Below, one piece after another: positions 48,676 through 57,899 of a stretch of 64,000 nt of DNA. Position numbers and translations under genes: made by a program. This DNA is from an uncultured Clostridia bacterium (GTDB lineage: Bacteria > Bacillota > Clostridia > Christensenellales > UBA3700): contig CAMBZZ010000003.1 of assembly GCA_945872615.1 (NCBI GenBank), positions 1 to 64,000 of the forward strand, in the 5' to 3' direction. Numbering within the stretch: the stretch's first letter is position 1; the number at the start of each line of letters is the position of its first letter. Under the pieces are notes generated by a model. It was given only the letters and a program-made list of their open reading frames with translations. It searched no databases and was not told the origin of the DNA.

Positions 48676-50630
48676 CTTATTTCGCTACCCGACTTCATTT
48701 TGGTAGCTGGAGAGATAAGAGTAAGGTTGCCCTCATCGTCACTTGCGCAAAGTACCATGCCTTGCGACTCTATGCCACATAGCTTGACAGGCTTGAGGTT
48801 GGTGACTACCACCACTTGTTTACCAACCATTTCTTCAGGGGTGTAATACTTGGCAATTCCGCTGACGATAGTGCGCAAACTTCCCTCTCCGAGGTCTACT
48901 TTGCTACAAAGCAACTTGTCCGCCTTAGGCACCTTTTCGCACTCGACAATCGTGCCGACTTTGAGTTGTACCTTCTCGAATTCTTCGATACCGATTTCTT
49001 GAATAGTAACTGCGTTTTCCACTTGTTTTTCTTCCTTTGCTTTAGCTTGTTTCATTTGTTCTTCGATTATGCCGTCCATATACGCCAGCTCTTTGTTGAG
49101 GTCGTATCTGACGAAGAGCGCTTCGCCCTTATCCACCGTAGTACCGACTTTGGTTGCGCCGAAAACTGCTAGAGAATCAAAACTCTTGAGTGCCTCGTCC
49201 TCGATACCGAGCTTGGCAAAAATCTTGTCGGGCGTCTTGGTGAGGAAAGGTCTGAGAGTGGTTGCAACGTATCTTATTGCCTCGCACAAGTTGTACATAA
49301 CGGTTGCAAGTCTTACCTTACCCTCCTCGCTCTTGGCAAGTATCCAAGGCGTGGTTTCGTCGATATATTTGTTGGCTCTTTGGATAACTTCCCATATATG
49401 CTCGAGTGCTTGAGGCACGGCGAGTTGGTCTATATCCTTGCACAACTTGCCGTACAAACCTTGACACAATTCTTTGAGTTCGGCATCTATCGGCTCCTCG
49501 GCATTAGGCGCAGGTATTTGACCGCCAAAGTACTGCGTTACCATTGCCGTAACTCTCGATACGAGATTGCCGAGTTCGTTGGTCAAGTCGCTGTTGATAC
49601 GCTTGATAAAGCTCTCGTTGGTATAACTGCCGTCTTGTCCGAATTGCACTTCTCTGAGCATATAGTATCTGAGCGCGTCCACTCCGTATCTGTCGCACAA
49701 GATAAACGGATCTACTACGTTGCCTTTGGACTTGCTCATCTTGTCGGTGCCAAACTTGAGCCAACCGTGCCCGTATACCTTCTTTGGAAGAGGTATATCG
49801 AGCGCCATCAAGATTGCAGGCCATATGATAGAGTGAAATCTTACTATTTCTTTGCCCATCATGTGTATATCGGCAGGCCAATATTTGTCAAACAAAGTCG
49901 TATCGTCGCTGCCGTAGCCGAGCGCCGTGATATAGTTGGTAAGAGCGTCAAGCCATACGTAAACTACGTGTTTTGGGTCAAAAGGCACTTTGATACCCCA
50001 ATCGAACGACGTCCTCGATACGCACAAGTCTTGAAGTCCCGGTCTTAAGAAGTTGTTGAGCATCTCGTTTTGACGAGATAAGGGTTGCAAAAAGTCGGGA
50101 TTTTCTTCGATGAGTTTGATAATTCTATCTTGATACTTGCTCATCTTGAAGAAGTAACTCTCTTCTTTCATGAGTTCTACAGGTCTACCGCAATCGGGGC
50201 ATTTGCCGTCAACGAGTTGCGACTTGGTCCAAAAGGCTTCGCAAGGGGTACAATACCAGCCCTCGTATTCGCTCTTGTAAATGTCGCCTTGCTCGTAGAG
50301 CTTGTTGAATATCTTTTGTACTGCCTTCTCGTGATATTCGTCGGTGGTACGGATAAATTTGTCGTAAGAAATGTCGAGGAGCTTCCAAAGGTCCTTGAGC
50401 TCTCCAACGATTTTGTCAATATATTCTTTTACAGGGACGCCCGCCGCTTGAGCAACTTTTTGAATCTTTTGTCCGTGCTCGTCGGTACCCGTCAAATAAA
50501 AGACGTCCACGCCTTGCATTCGTTTGAAACGAGCGATTGCGTCGCAAACGATAGTCGTATAGCAAGTGCCGATGTGCCACTTGCCGCTTGGATAATAGAT
50601 TGGTGTGGTAATATAAAATTTTTCTGCCAT
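48672..50630 (-). CDS. metG: Methionyl-tRNA synthetase
   Basis: The 652-residue class I synthetase charges tRNA-Met. HIGH-type motif PSGKWHIGTCYT and FGTDKMSKSKGNV (KMSKS) form the active site. The connective peptide holds a zinc site (CTPCEAFW, CPDCGRP). A C-terminal EMAP-II-like tRNA-binding domain starts at about residue 540 (FEKVQLKVGTIVECEKVPKADKLLCSKVDLGEG). The length matches the two-domain type of Bacillus. It is the first gene of a four-gene operon and has its own promoter. No T-box leader is present. Confidence 0.97.
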   Translation of the reverse strand: MAEKFYITTPIYYPSGKWHIGTCYTTIVCDAIARFKRMQGVDVFYLTGTDEHGQKIQKVAQAAGVPVKEYIDKIVGELKDLWKLLDISYDKFIRTTDEYHEKAVQKIFNKLYEQGDIYKSEYEGWYCTPCEAFWTKSQLVDGKCPDCGRPVELMKEESYFFKMSKYQDRIIKLIEENPDFLQPLSRQNEMLNNFLRPGLQDLCVSRTSFDWGIKVPFDPKHVVYVWLDALTNYITALGYGSDDTTLFDKYWPADIHMMGKEIVRFHSIIWPAILMALDIPLPKKVYGHGWLKFGTDKMSKSKGNVVDPFILCDRYGVDALRYYMLREVQFGQDGSYTNESFIKRINSDLTNELGNLVSRVTAMVTQYFGGQIPAPNAEEPIDAELKELCQGLYGKLCKDIDQLAVPQALEHIWEVIQRANKYIDETTPWILAKSEEGKVRLATVMYNLCEAIRYVATTLRPFLTKTPDKIFAKLGIEDEALKSFDSLAVFGATKVGTTVDKGEALFVRYDLNKELAYMDGIIEEQMKQAKAKEEKQVENAVTIQEIGIEEFEKVQLKVGTIVECEKVPKADKLLCSKVDLGEGSLRTIVSGIAKYYTPEEMVGKQVVVVTNLKPVKLCGIESQGMVLCASDDEGNLTLISPATKMKSGSEIR

Positions 50631-50671
50631 ATTGTTCTCCTTTGACAGGTTGATTGCCTTATATTTTATAT

Positions 50672-50700
50672 ATTATATACTTTTATTTTGAGATTGTAAA
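50672..50700 (-). promoter_or_regulatory. Promoter of the metG operon
   Basis: TTTACA, 17 bp, TATAAT read leftwards, leaving a leader of about 35 nt with AAAGGAG. The leader is too short for a T-box. Confidence 0.75.
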
Positions 50701-50771
50701 ATAATATTGCCTCAATAACGCATTTTTGATGACTATCGTGCCAAAATAACTTTGTACGCTTGGGCGCTTAC

Positions 50772-50800
50772 TTGACTTATATCCGCCACTTTGGTATGAT
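50772..50800 (+). promoter_or_regulatory. Promoter of the MFS transporter gene
   Basis: TTGACT, 17 bp, TATGAT. The predicted RNA start is only about 12 nt before the ATG at 50820, and that short leader (GGCAAATAAAAA) has no Shine-Dalgarno sequence. Confidence 0.7.
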
Positions 50801-50819
50801 ACTGTTTGGCAAATAAAAA

Positions 50820-52076
50820 ATGAAAAATCTAACCTATAAATCTACTCTCCATAGCTGTTACGTAGCCTATATAGTGCAAGCGACGATAGTCAACCTTGCA
50901 CCTATTTTGTTTGCAATTTTTCAAGACGGATACGGACTAAGTCTGTCTCTTCTTTCGGCTTTGGTACTAGTCAACTTTTCTTTCCAACTGATAATCGACC
51001 TCTTTGCAGCCAAAATCACCGACGCGCTAAAGTTTAGAGGTACGATGATATTTGCCCTCTCTTTGACCATCATCGGACTAGTATTGCTGGGCACGCTCCC
51101 AAGAGTGATGCCCAATCACGCGTTTTTGGCGATATTTATAGCCACCTTCGTCTATTCCGTCGGCGGTGGTTTGTTGGAAGCGGTGGTCAGTCCTCTTACC
51201 GACGCTCTTCCTCTTGGAGAAAAGCACGGCGCAATGGCTCTTTTACATTCCTTCTACTGTTGGGGACAATTAGGCGTGGTACTGCTGTCAACTTTGTTTA
51301 TCAAAGTATTCGGCGGCGACAACTGGTATATTTTGCCTTATATTTGGGCGATTATTCCTCTTGTCAATCTAATTATGTTTTTGTTCGTTCCGCTCGTAGA
51401 CCCCGTATCTTCTAAGGAGCGCACGCCCGTACGAAAGCTATTTGCTTCACCGCTATTCGTACTTGCATTCCTCGCAATGGTCTTTAGCGGCGCGAGCGAA
51501 GCGATAATAGCGCAATGGTCGTCGCTCTTTGCCGAAAAGGGACTTGGAGTGAGCAAGTTTGTGGGAGACTTGTTAGGTCCTTGCTTCTTTGCCTTGCTAA
51601 TGGCTTTAGGCAGAGTATTCTTCGGACTATTCAGCAACAAGATAAACCTCGAAAAACTACTAAAAATCAGCTCTTTTTCCGCAATAATTTGCTATCTTTT
51701 GACGGCTCTCGTGCCTTTGCAAATAATATCGCTCTTAGCTTGCGGATTTACGGGATTGACGGTGGCGCTACTGTGGCCGGGTACGCTCAGCAATACCGCG
51801 GAAAGATTTCCTCTCGGAGGGACTATGCTCTTTGGTCTACTCGCCTTTGCGGGAGACCTAGGTTGCACGGTAGGACCCGCCGTATCGGGAATGATTGCCG
51901 ACGCCATAGTCAACAGCCCCGATATGCAAGCACTCGCGCTTAGACTAGGTATAGCCATAGAGGGATTGGGGCTTAGAGGGGGAATACTTGTCTCTACGGC
52001 TTTTCCTATCGCGTTGTTCGTATGCCAAATAATCAGCTCAAAGCTATCCAAAAAGTCGAAAAATATAGCACAATGA
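50820..52076 (+). CDS. Major facilitator superfamily transporter
   Basis: The 418-residue protein has twelve predicted membrane helices in two halves and no signal peptide. The first half includes APILFAIFQDGYGLSLSLLSALVLVNF and the second LLGPCFFALLMALGRVFFGLF, a variant of the MFS motif between helices 8 and 9. It resembles the fucose/galactose-permease-like and other sugar-type MFS proteins of Firmicutes (FGGDNWYILPYIWAIIPLVNL). The substrate cannot be given. It is monocistronic and lacks a Shine-Dalgarno sequence despite a good promoter. Confidence 0.88.
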   Translation: MKNLTYKSTLHSCYVAYIVQATIVNLAPILFAIFQDGYGLSLSLLSALVLVNFSFQLIIDLFAAKITDALKFRGTMIFALSLTIIGLVLLGTLPRVMPNHAFLAIFIATFVYSVGGGLLEAVVSPLTDALPLGEKHGAMALLHSFYCWGQLGVVLLSTLFIKVFGGDNWYILPYIWAIIPLVNLIMFLFVPLVDPVSSKERTPVRKLFASPLFVLAFLAMVFSGASEAIIAQWSSLFAEKGLGVSKFVGDLLGPCFFALLMALGRVFFGLFSNKINLEKLLKISSFSAIICYLLTALVPLQIISLLACGFTGLTVALLWPGTLSNTAERFPLGGTMLFGLLAFAGDLGCTVGPAVSGMIADAIVNSPDMQALALRLGIAIEGLGLRGGILVSTAFPIALFVCQIISSKLSKKSKNIAQ

Positions 52077-52173
52077 TAGGTTTTGACCATTTTTGATTGT
52101 AAAAAGTCAACAATTATCGTTCGCTCGTCGATTAAAAAAATTGTGCAACCGACAAAAAAATTTTTTATGATAC

Positions 52174-52203
52174 TTGCTATATATACCTATTATGTATTAT
52201 AAT
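52174..52203 (+). promoter_or_regulatory. Promoter of the CofE-like gene
   Basis: TTGCTA, 18 bp, TATAAT, followed by TGGAGGAAC and the ATG at 52239. Confidence 0.65.
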
Positions 52204-52238
52204 AATTGCTGTGAGAATTCCACAATGGAGGAACTAAA

Positions 52239-53426
52239 ATGAAAACTATCGGAACAATTTCCAGAGGTATCAAAGCCCCTATCATCAAGACGGGCGACGA
52301 CTTGGCTACTATCGTAGTAGATTCTGTGCTTGCCGCAAGCAAAGAAGGCAAGTTTGAATTGCAAGACAGAGACGTCGTTGCTATGACCGAGGCTATCGTG
52401 GGTAGAGCGCAAGGTAACTACGCTACGCTTGACCAAATCGCCAAAGACGTCAAGATTAAGACGGGCGGCGAAACCGTAGGACTTATCTTCCCTATCATGT
52501 CGAGAAACAGATTTTCTATGATTCTCAAAGCTATCGCTATGGGCGTCAAGAAACTCATCATTCAGTTGTCTTACCCTTCAGACGAAGTGGGCAACCCTCT
52601 TATCCCTATGGATATTATCGACGAAAAGGGCGTCAATCCATATACCGACGTGTTTGACGAAGAAAAATATTACGCTACCTTTGGCAAAATATTGCATCCG
52701 TTTACGGGTCTTGACTATATCGAACTATACAAAAAAATGGCGGGCGAATTTTGCGATTGTAGGATCATCCTTGCCAACAATCCAAAGGCTATCTTGCAAT
52801 ACACCGACGTGGTTATCAACGCGGATATTCATACCCGCAATCGTACCAAACGCATCTTGAAAGAAGCAGGCGCATCTAAGGTCTTCAACCTTGCGGACTT
52901 TATGACCGAGAGCGTGGACGGAAGCGGTTACAACGCAGACTACGGTCTATACGGAAGCAACCTCGCTACCGACAACTCTATCAAACTCTTCCCAAGAGAC
53001 GGACAAGCTTTGGTTGACAAAGTAGCTGCTATCTTCAAAGAAAAGACGGGCAAAAATATCGAAGTTATGATTTACGGCGACGGCGCCTTCAAAGACCCAA
53101 TCGGCGGAATTTGGGAGCTTGCCGACCCTGTCGTTTCCCCTGCTCACACCGCAGGTTTGATAGGTAGACCTAACGAACTCAAGCTCAAATACCTTGCCGA
53201 CAACGCAATCGGCGACCTCAAAGGCGAAGACGCAAAGAAGGCAATGCAAGACCTCATCAAAGCTAAGAAGGAAGACCTTACGGCAGATATGGCTTCGCAA
53301 GGCACTACGCCAAGACGCCTTACCGATTTGCTCGGCAGTCTATGCGATTTGACGAGTGGTAGCGGCGACAAGGGTACTCCTATTATCCTTATCCAAAACT
53401 ACTTTACCAACTACGCCAACGACTAA
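52239..53426 (+). CDS. Coenzyme F420:L-glutamate ligase-like protein (CofE family)
   Basis: The 395-residue protein matches the CofE/FbiB-type F420 ligase domain (IKAPIIKTGDDLATIVVDSV, DRDVVAMTEAIVGRAQGNY, then GDGAFKDPIGGIWELADPVVSPA). True CofE adds glutamates to coenzyme F420, a cofactor that most gut clostridia do not make, and no other F420 gene is in the window. Family members in Firmicutes are therefore expected to act on another acceptor, or in folate-like polyglutamylation. That is inference. It is monocistronic with strong expression signals and a terminator. Confidence 0.8.
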   Translation: MKTIGTISRGIKAPIIKTGDDLATIVVDSVLAASKEGKFELQDRDVVAMTEAIVGRAQGNYATLDQIAKDVKIKTGGETVGLIFPIMSRNRFSMILKAIAMGVKKLIIQLSYPSDEVGNPLIPMDIIDEKGVNPYTDVFDEEKYYATFGKILHPFTGLDYIELYKKMAGEFCDCRIILANNPKAILQYTDVVINADIHTRNRTKRILKEAGASKVFNLADFMTESVDGSGYNADYGLYGSNLATDNSIKLFPRDGQALVDKVAAIFKEKTGKNIEVMIYGDGAFKDPIGGIWELADPVVSPAHTAGLIGRPNELKLKYLADNAIGDLKGEDAKKAMQDLIKAKKEDLTADMASQGTTPRRLTDLLGSLCDLTSGSGDKGTPIILIQNYFTNYAND

Positions 53427-53441
53427 TTACTAACAAAAGAT

Positions 53442-53468
53442 TGCACGCCTAATCGGCGTGCATTTTTT
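53442..53468 (+). terminator. Terminator of the CofE-like gene
   Basis: Stem TGCACGCC / GGCGTGCA with a 5-nt loop followed by TTTTTTC, 15 bp after the stop. Confidence 0.9.
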
Positions 53469-53478
53469 CAACAAACAT

Positions 53479-53497
53479 AAAAAACTCGATACGTGTC
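53479..53497 (+). repeat. Second copy of a 19-bp intergenic repeat
   Basis: AAAAAACTCGATACGTGTC is identical to the sequence at 38240-38258. It lies between the terminators of two convergent genes. TTTGAC follows within a few bases at both sites. Confidence 0.7.
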
Positions 53498-53510
53498 AGT
53501 GATTTGACAA

Positions 53511-53539
53511 AAAAGGCTCGCATTTATTGCGAGCCTTTT
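53511..53539 (-). terminator. Terminator of purC
   Basis: Stem AAAAGGCTCGCA / TGCGAGCCTTTT with a 5-nt loop; leftwards the T-run continues. It ends 17 bp beyond the purC stop. Confidence 0.9.
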
Positions 53540-53555
53540 GATTGTGTTGATATGA

Positions 53556-54239
53556 TTATTTGCCGAGAATCATTGCGGTGAGGTCTACAGGGTCAACGAT
53601 TTTGCCGTCCTTGTATACTCTCATATTGCCCGAAGCGATTTCGTCGATGAGGATAACTTCGTCGTTGTTGTAACCGAACTCAAACTTTATATCCCACAAC
53701 TCGAGACCCTTCTTGGCAAGCTCGTCGGCTACGATTTTGGTGATAGCCAAGGTTTGCGCTTTCATGCTATCGAACATCTTTTGGTCCATAATTCCAAGCA
53801 CTTCTAGTCCTTCGCTGGTAACGAGTGGGTCGCCCTTGGCGTCGTTCTTAAATGTAGTCTCTACGTAACCGCCTTCAATCTTGGTGCCGTCCTCGATATA
53901 GTCGCCGTATCTACGTACGAAACTTCCCGTTGCTACGAGTCTGCAAATAACTTCTAGTCCTTTGCCAAACACGGTTGCAGGCAACACTTCCATAGTGGCG
54001 TTGTCAATATCCGCACTCACGTAGTGAGTCTTGATACCTGCTTTTTTCAAAATTTCAAAGAACATAATCGACACTTCGAGATTGGCTTTGCCGATACCTT
54101 CGATAGTAAGTCCGACGGTGTTTTCACCCGGATCGAACACGCCGTCTTTTCCCGTGCAATCATCCTTGAATTTAAGCAAATAGTTGCCATTGTCCAAAGC
54201 AAATACGTCTTTCGTCTTACCTGTGTAAATCTTTTTCAT
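53556..54239 (-). CDS. purC: Phosphoribosylaminoimidazole-succinocarboxamide synthase
   Basis: The 227-residue SAICAR synthetase joins aspartate to CAIR in purine synthesis, using ATP. Motifs: [13 protein letters not shown] (glycine-rich loop), [43 protein letters not shown] and [11 protein letters not shown] with [10 protein letters not shown]. It is a little shorter than the usual 235-240 residues. No other pur gene is adjacent. A likely promoter (TTGCCA-N18-TATAAA) and AAGGAGAAGG site precede it. No purine riboswitch is present. Confidence 0.96.
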   Translation of the reverse strand: MKKIYTGKTKDVFALDNGNYLLKFKDDCTGKDGVFDPGENTVGLTIEGIGKANLEVSIMFFEILKKAGIKTHYVSADIDNATMEVLPATVFGKGLEVICRLVATGSFVRRYGDYIEDGTKIEGGYVETTFKNDAKGDPLVTSEGLEVLGIMDQKMFDSMKAQTLAITKIVADELAKKGLELWDIKFEFGYNNDEVILIDEIASGNMRVYKDGKIVDPVDLTAMILGK

Positions 54240-54375
54240 TTCCTTCTCCTTAAAGCTATGATAGTGGGTCTTGCAACCGACACTTATTTTATATCACAAC
54301 GAAGGGGCTTTTGGCAAATTGATAAATACAGTTTTTTTATTTTTATTGTCCGTTTGATTGATTTTTTACTTCTTC

Positions 54376-55269
54376 TCAGTGTTGCTCAACAACCATATAC
54401 GGATTGACGTGCACGGTGCAATGTTTGACGTCCTCAAACTCTCTTTCGATACCGTCGTGTACCTCTTCGGCAATATTATGAGCGTCTTCCAGCCTCATAT
54501 CCTTGTCGACGGCAATCTCGATTTCGACGTAAATTCTATTGCCAAACAGCCTCGTCTTGAGCATATCAACGTCTTTTACGCCCTCGCAAGCCATAATAAA
54601 CGTCCTCATTTTGGCTTCGGTCGCTTCGTCGCACGCCTCGTCGGTCATCTTGCGTATCGCTTCTCTAAATATCATTACGCCCGACCTTAATATCATCAAC
54701 GCGATGACTATGCTGGCTATGCTATCGAGTATGCCTACGCCCAACATTGCGCCTACCGCGCCCACCAAACTGCCCGCCGAACTCAATACGTCGGTGCGAT
54801 TGTCCCACGCGTCGGCTTTGAGCGCATCGCTCTTAATTTTTTTGCCAAAGTGCATGGTTACGTGATACATAATCTCTTTGACGACGATAGATCCCGCCGC
54901 TACTATCAACACTATCTTACCCGGGACGGCAATCTCCTTGTAACTGCCGTCTACTATCATCTTGATACCGTTGTATCCCACCATAATGCCCGTGACACAG
55001 ATGATTACCGCAAGAATAACCGCTGCCACGCTTTCGAATCTTTCGTGACCGTATTTATGATTTTCGTCCTCTTCCTTTCCCGCAAGCCTGATGCCGATGA
55101 GAGTAATCAATCTGCTAAAAACGTCTCCTGCCGAATTGATACCGTCGCTCAATACGGCGTAAGAACCCGCAAACACGCCCGCACATACTTTGGCTATTGC
55201 TAAGCCGAGGTTGACGAACAAACTGGCAATAGATACTTTGGTCGCAGTCTCGGTGTATTGTCGATTCAT
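54376..55269 (-). CDS. Cation diffusion facilitator family metal exporter
   Basis: The 297-residue protein exports a divalent metal (zinc, manganese, cobalt, nickel or iron) against protons. It has six membrane helices. Metal-site A motifs are seen in SDGINSAGDVFSR (helix 2) and ADAWDNRTDVLSSAGSLVG (helix 5). A cytoplasmic ferredoxin-like domain (residues 210-297) ends with HCTVHVNPY. Helix 2 shows SDxxNSxxD instead of the zinc-type HxxxD, which suggests manganese or iron as substrate. The gene has a very strong promoter and a long structured leader that probably senses something. Confidence 0.92.
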   Translation of the reverse strand: MNRQYTETATKVSIASLFVNLGLAIAKVCAGVFAGSYAVLSDGINSAGDVFSRLITLIGIRLAGKEEDENHKYGHERFESVAAVILAVIICVTGIMVGYNGIKMIVDGSYKEIAVPGKIVLIVAAGSIVVKEIMYHVTMHFGKKIKSDALKADAWDNRTDVLSSAGSLVGAVGAMLGVGILDSIASIVIALMILRSGVMIFREAIRKMTDEACDEATEAKMRTFIMACEGVKDVDMLKTRLFGNRIYVEIEIAVDKDMRLEDAHNIAEEVHDGIEREFEDVKHCTVHVNPYMVVEQH

Positions 55270-55394
55270 TTTTCCTCCTACGTTGCCTACGCGGCGAGCG
55301 GTTGCACGCTACCCTATATACGAATATTGCGCCTATGGTATCCCATAAGCGCAACCTTATTGCCACGTGGCCCGACTGTATCTACAGTCTGATT
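55270..55394 (-). promoter_or_regulatory. Structured 5-prime leader of the CDF transporter (riboswitch candidate)
   Basis: About 125 nt of RNA precede the GGAGG site. Stems include GACTGT-AGAT-ACAGTC at the 5-prime end, the palindrome GCCACGTGGC, and a 12-bp hairpin TTGCGCTTATGG / CCATAGGCGCAA flanked by GGTTGC and GCAACC. There is no terminator T-run, so any control would act on translation. NiCo (czcD) aptamers occur before such genes, but I could not match the conserved bases. Confidence 0.5.
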
Positions 55395-55400
55395 GATAAC

Positions 55401-55429
55401 ATTATAATACTATTCGCTTGCTTTGTCAA
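55401..55429 (-). promoter_or_regulatory. Consensus promoter of the CDF transporter
   Basis: TTGACA, exactly 17 bp, TATAAT read leftwards, a perfect sigma-A promoter starting a leader of about 125 nt. Confidence 0.85.
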
Positions 55430-55458
55430 ACAAGCGACATTCGCCTCGGGCTCGCCTA

Positions 55459-55836
55459 TCAAACCATAGGTAGTTTGGTCATCCACAAGCCGTGCAAATT
55501 ACAATATGCGTATACCGCAATAGGCTTTTCGTCCACCAAAGAAAAGGTAACTTGCGGATAGCCGCCGCATTTCTTTCTTTGTGCGCCCTTGGTAGTCTCT
55601 AAGCAAACCCATTGAATATAATGCTCGGGAGTCATAGGATGAGGCACGACGCCAACGTTGACTTTGACGGTATTGCCGTCTATGATTACGTCAGGCAAGT
55701 GTTTCTCTGCGCCCGTCTCCTCCTTGCTGGCAATTAGCTGGGTCATAGGCTCTCCGCAACATTGCATCACTACGCCGGAATTGTTGATCATTCCGACAAA
55801 ATTGCCACACTTTTTGCATACAAAAAACTTTTTCAT
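55459..55836 (-). CDS. dfx: Desulfoferrodoxin (superoxide reductase)
   Basis: The 125-residue protein reduces superoxide to hydrogen peroxide in anaerobes. The N-terminal desulforedoxin domain has the four iron cysteines in VCKKCGN and QCCGEPM. The catalytic domain has the Fe(His)4Cys ligands: HLPDV, HPMTPEHYIQW and AYCNLHGLW. It is the two-iron type (class I). It has its own promoter and a GGGGGGAG ribosome binding site. With ferritin and metal transporters in the window, it belongs to the oxygen and iron defence of the cell. Confidence 0.97.
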   Translation of the reverse strand: MKKFFVCKKCGNFVGMINNSGVVMQCCGEPMTQLIASKEETGAEKHLPDVIIDGNTVKVNVGVVPHPMTPEHYIQWVCLETTKGAQRKKCGGYPQVTFSLVDEKPIAVYAYCNLHGLWMTKLPMV

Positions 55837-56087
55837 AAAAACTCCCCCCTGTTTTTATTGAGCGACAAACCCATATCGCTACCTCAACGGTCGCAAAGGG
55901 CGGTCTATCGTCTTGTTGATTATATTATAGCACAATATAATATGTTGTCAATATGCGACTTTGTTCGTCGTCAATATTATTTTTCGGACAAAATAATCTC
56001 GCTCCCGTCGGACTTATATCCAATCACGTCAATTTCGGTTATATAGACGCGGAGTGGCAAAATCTCTAAATAAAGCTTCAAAACAAA
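55837..56087. promoter_or_regulatory. dfx promoter region with structured leader
   Basis: Read leftwards, TTGACA, 16 bp and TATAAT occupy 55924-55951. The leader of about 80 nt contains nested stems GCGA/TCGC and TTGA/TCAA before the ribosome binding site. The remaining right-hand 130 bp hold no gene that I can support. Confidence 0.65.
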
Positions 56088-56114
56088 AAAGTAGGAAAAA
56101 CCCTACTTTCTTTA
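56088..56114 (-). terminator. Terminator of the transketolase operon
   Basis: Stem AAAGTAGG / CCTACTTT with a 6-nt loop, followed leftwards by TTTTGTTTTG, about 35 bp beyond the stop. Confidence 0.85.
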
Positions 56115-56149
56115 TTTGTTTTTGGATATACGTCAGATTGGCGGCTAAC

Positions 56150-57088
56150 TTATTTTTTGAGTTTCATCACTTCTTTGGCTTTGGCTACTATGTCCTCGGC
56201 AGTCATTTTGTATATTTGCTTTAGATATGGCATCTTGCCTACCTCGCCAAATGTATCGGGTACGCCGATTGGCAAAACGGGCGTTGGCATACTCATAGCG
56301 AGCACTTCCGATACGGCGCTAAATAGACCGCCCATGATATTGTGATTTTCTGCGGTAACGGCGCAACCCGTCTTGGCTACCGACTTGACGATAGTCTCCT
56401 TGTCGATAGGCTTAATGGTATGCACGTTGATAATCTCGGCGTCTATGCCTTCTTTTTGCAACAAGTCCATTGCTTTGACAGTCTCTTGCACCATAATACC
56501 GGTACAGAAAATAGTTACGTCCTTACCCTCTTTGATAGTATCTGCTTTGAACAAGTCAAACTTATAGTCCTCACCGAATACGTCGTCGATTTTTTTACGG
56601 AAAAGTCTGATATAAACAGTTTTGCCGAGCCCAGCTATGATTGGTAAAGCTTGCTTGAGTTGTACGGTGTCGACTGGCTCGAAGATTACTATGTCGGCTA
56701 TACTTCTCAGCACTCCGATGTCTTCCATACCCATGTGCGTTCCGCCGTTGATTTCCGCGCAAATGCCGGGGTCGGTGCCTACGATAGTGATAGGTTGCTT
56801 GGCATAGCAGGAAGAAAGGGTAATTTGGTCACATACTCTGCGAGAAACGAAAGGCGTAAAGGAGGTGATGAACGGCTTGTATCCGTAACTCGCCATACCC
56901 GAAGCGATAGACACCATATTTTGCTCCGCAATACCTACGTCAATGGCTCTGTCGGGAAAGTCCTTTCTAAGTCCCCAAGTTCCGCTTGCTTTGGCAAGGT
57001 CGGCGTCGATAACCACAACTTTGGGGTCTTGTTGCATCATTTGTTTGAGTTGCTCTGCCAGAACGGCTCTCATTTCCATATCCGCCAT
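56150..57088 (-). CDS. Transketolase, C-terminal subunit
   Basis: The 312-residue protein is the second half of a split transketolase: pyrimidine-binding domain (DADLAKASGTWGLRKDFPDRAIDVGIAEQNMVSIASGMA, with the catalytic glutamate in GIAEQN) and the C-terminal regulatory domain (VTIFCTGIMVQETVKAMDLL). Together with the N-terminal subunit it transfers two-carbon units between sugar phosphates in the pentose phosphate pathway. It starts two bases after the partner's stop codon. Split enzymes of this kind are common in clostridia. DXS-like activity is unlikely given the motif spacing. Confidence 0.92.
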   Translation of the reverse strand: MADMEMRAVLAEQLKQMMQQDPKVVVIDADLAKASGTWGLRKDFPDRAIDVGIAEQNMVSIASGMASYGYKPFITSFTPFVSRRVCDQITLSSCYAKQPITIVGTDPGICAEINGGTHMGMEDIGVLRSIADIVIFEPVDTVQLKQALPIIAGLGKTVYIRLFRKKIDDVFGEDYKFDLFKADTIKEGKDVTIFCTGIMVQETVKAMDLLQKEGIDAEIINVHTIKPIDKETIVKSVAKTGCAVTAENHNIMGGLFSAVSEVLAMSMPTPVLPIGVPDTFGEVGKMPYLKQIYKMTAEDIVAKAKEVMKLKK

Positions 57089-57089
57089 A

Positions 57090-57899
57090 TTACGCTCTCC
57101 TAATTTCTTCTATATATTTTTCGACGTCTTCCCAAAGCATCGGCATACTATGGTTGCCGTAACCCTTGTCTTCGATATACTTGACGCCCTTGCCTTTGAT
57201 TGTGTTGGCAATAATCATGGTTGGTTTACCTTTGCAAGCCTTGGCGTTAGCGATAGCGTCGTCTATTTGGTCAAAGTCGTGTCCGTCGATGACGACCACG
57301 TTCCAACCAAAACTCTCCCACTTCTTGTTGAGCGGCTCCAAAGAGTTGACGTCGTCGGTGTTGCCGTCTATCTGCATCTTATTGTAATCGGTAAAGGCGA
57401 TGAGATTGTCAAGCTTGGCTTGTGCGGCAAACATACCCGCTTCCCAAATCTGTCCTTCTTGGCTCTCTCCGTCACCGATAACGGTATAAATGTACGCGCC
57501 GTCCTTGTCGAGTTTGCTTGCCAAAGCAATACCCACGGCGCAACTAAAGCCTTGTCCCAAAGAGCCCGTGGTCATATCTATACCGATGGTCTTGTTCATA
57601 TCGCAATGGCTAGGAAGATTGGTGCCGGAATGGTTGAGCGTAAGCAATTCTGCCTTGTCAAAATAACCTTTGTTGGCAAGAGTAGCGTACACGGCAGGTC
57701 CTGCGTGTCCCTTAGAACATACCAGTCTGTCTCTACCCGCCATGTGAGGATTGGTAGGGTCGATATTCATGTGTTTGTAGTACAAACTGACCAAAATTTC
57801 TACGATAGACAGACAGCCTCCGATGTGTCCGACGCCTATCGAAGCAATACACTTACATGTGTCTTCTCTGATTATTTTGCAAATTTCCTCTCTTTGCAT
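57090..57899 (-). CDS. Transketolase, N-terminal subunit
   Basis: The 269-residue protein is the thiamine-diphosphate-binding half of the split enzyme. It has GHIGGCLSIVEILVSLYY, HCDMNKTIGIDMTTGSLGQGFSCAVG and the ThDP motif GDGESQEGQIWEAGMFAAQAKLDNLIAFTDYN. It needs the protein encoded just downstream for activity. A GGAGCG site precedes the ATG. A TTGACA-N17-TATGAT promoter overlaps the end of the upstream phosphatase gene. Confidence 0.92.
   Translation of the reverse strand: MQREEICKIIREDTCKCIASIGVGHIGGCLSIVEILVSLYYKHMNIDPTNPHMAGRDRLVCSKGHAGPAVYATLANKGYFDKAELLTLNHSGTNLPSHCDMNKTIGIDMTTGSLGQGFSCAVGIALASKLDKDGAYIYTVIGDGESQEGQIWEAGMFAAQAKLDNLIAFTDYNKMQIDGNTDDVNSLEPLNKKWESFGWNVVVIDGHDFDQIDDAIANAKACKGKPTMIIANTIKGKGVKYIEDKGYGNHSMPMLWEDVEKYIEEIRRA

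Noticed and set aside
50631-50700. T-box leader before metG
   Set aside because: The distance from the predicted start site to the ATG is about 35 nt, far too short for a T-box.
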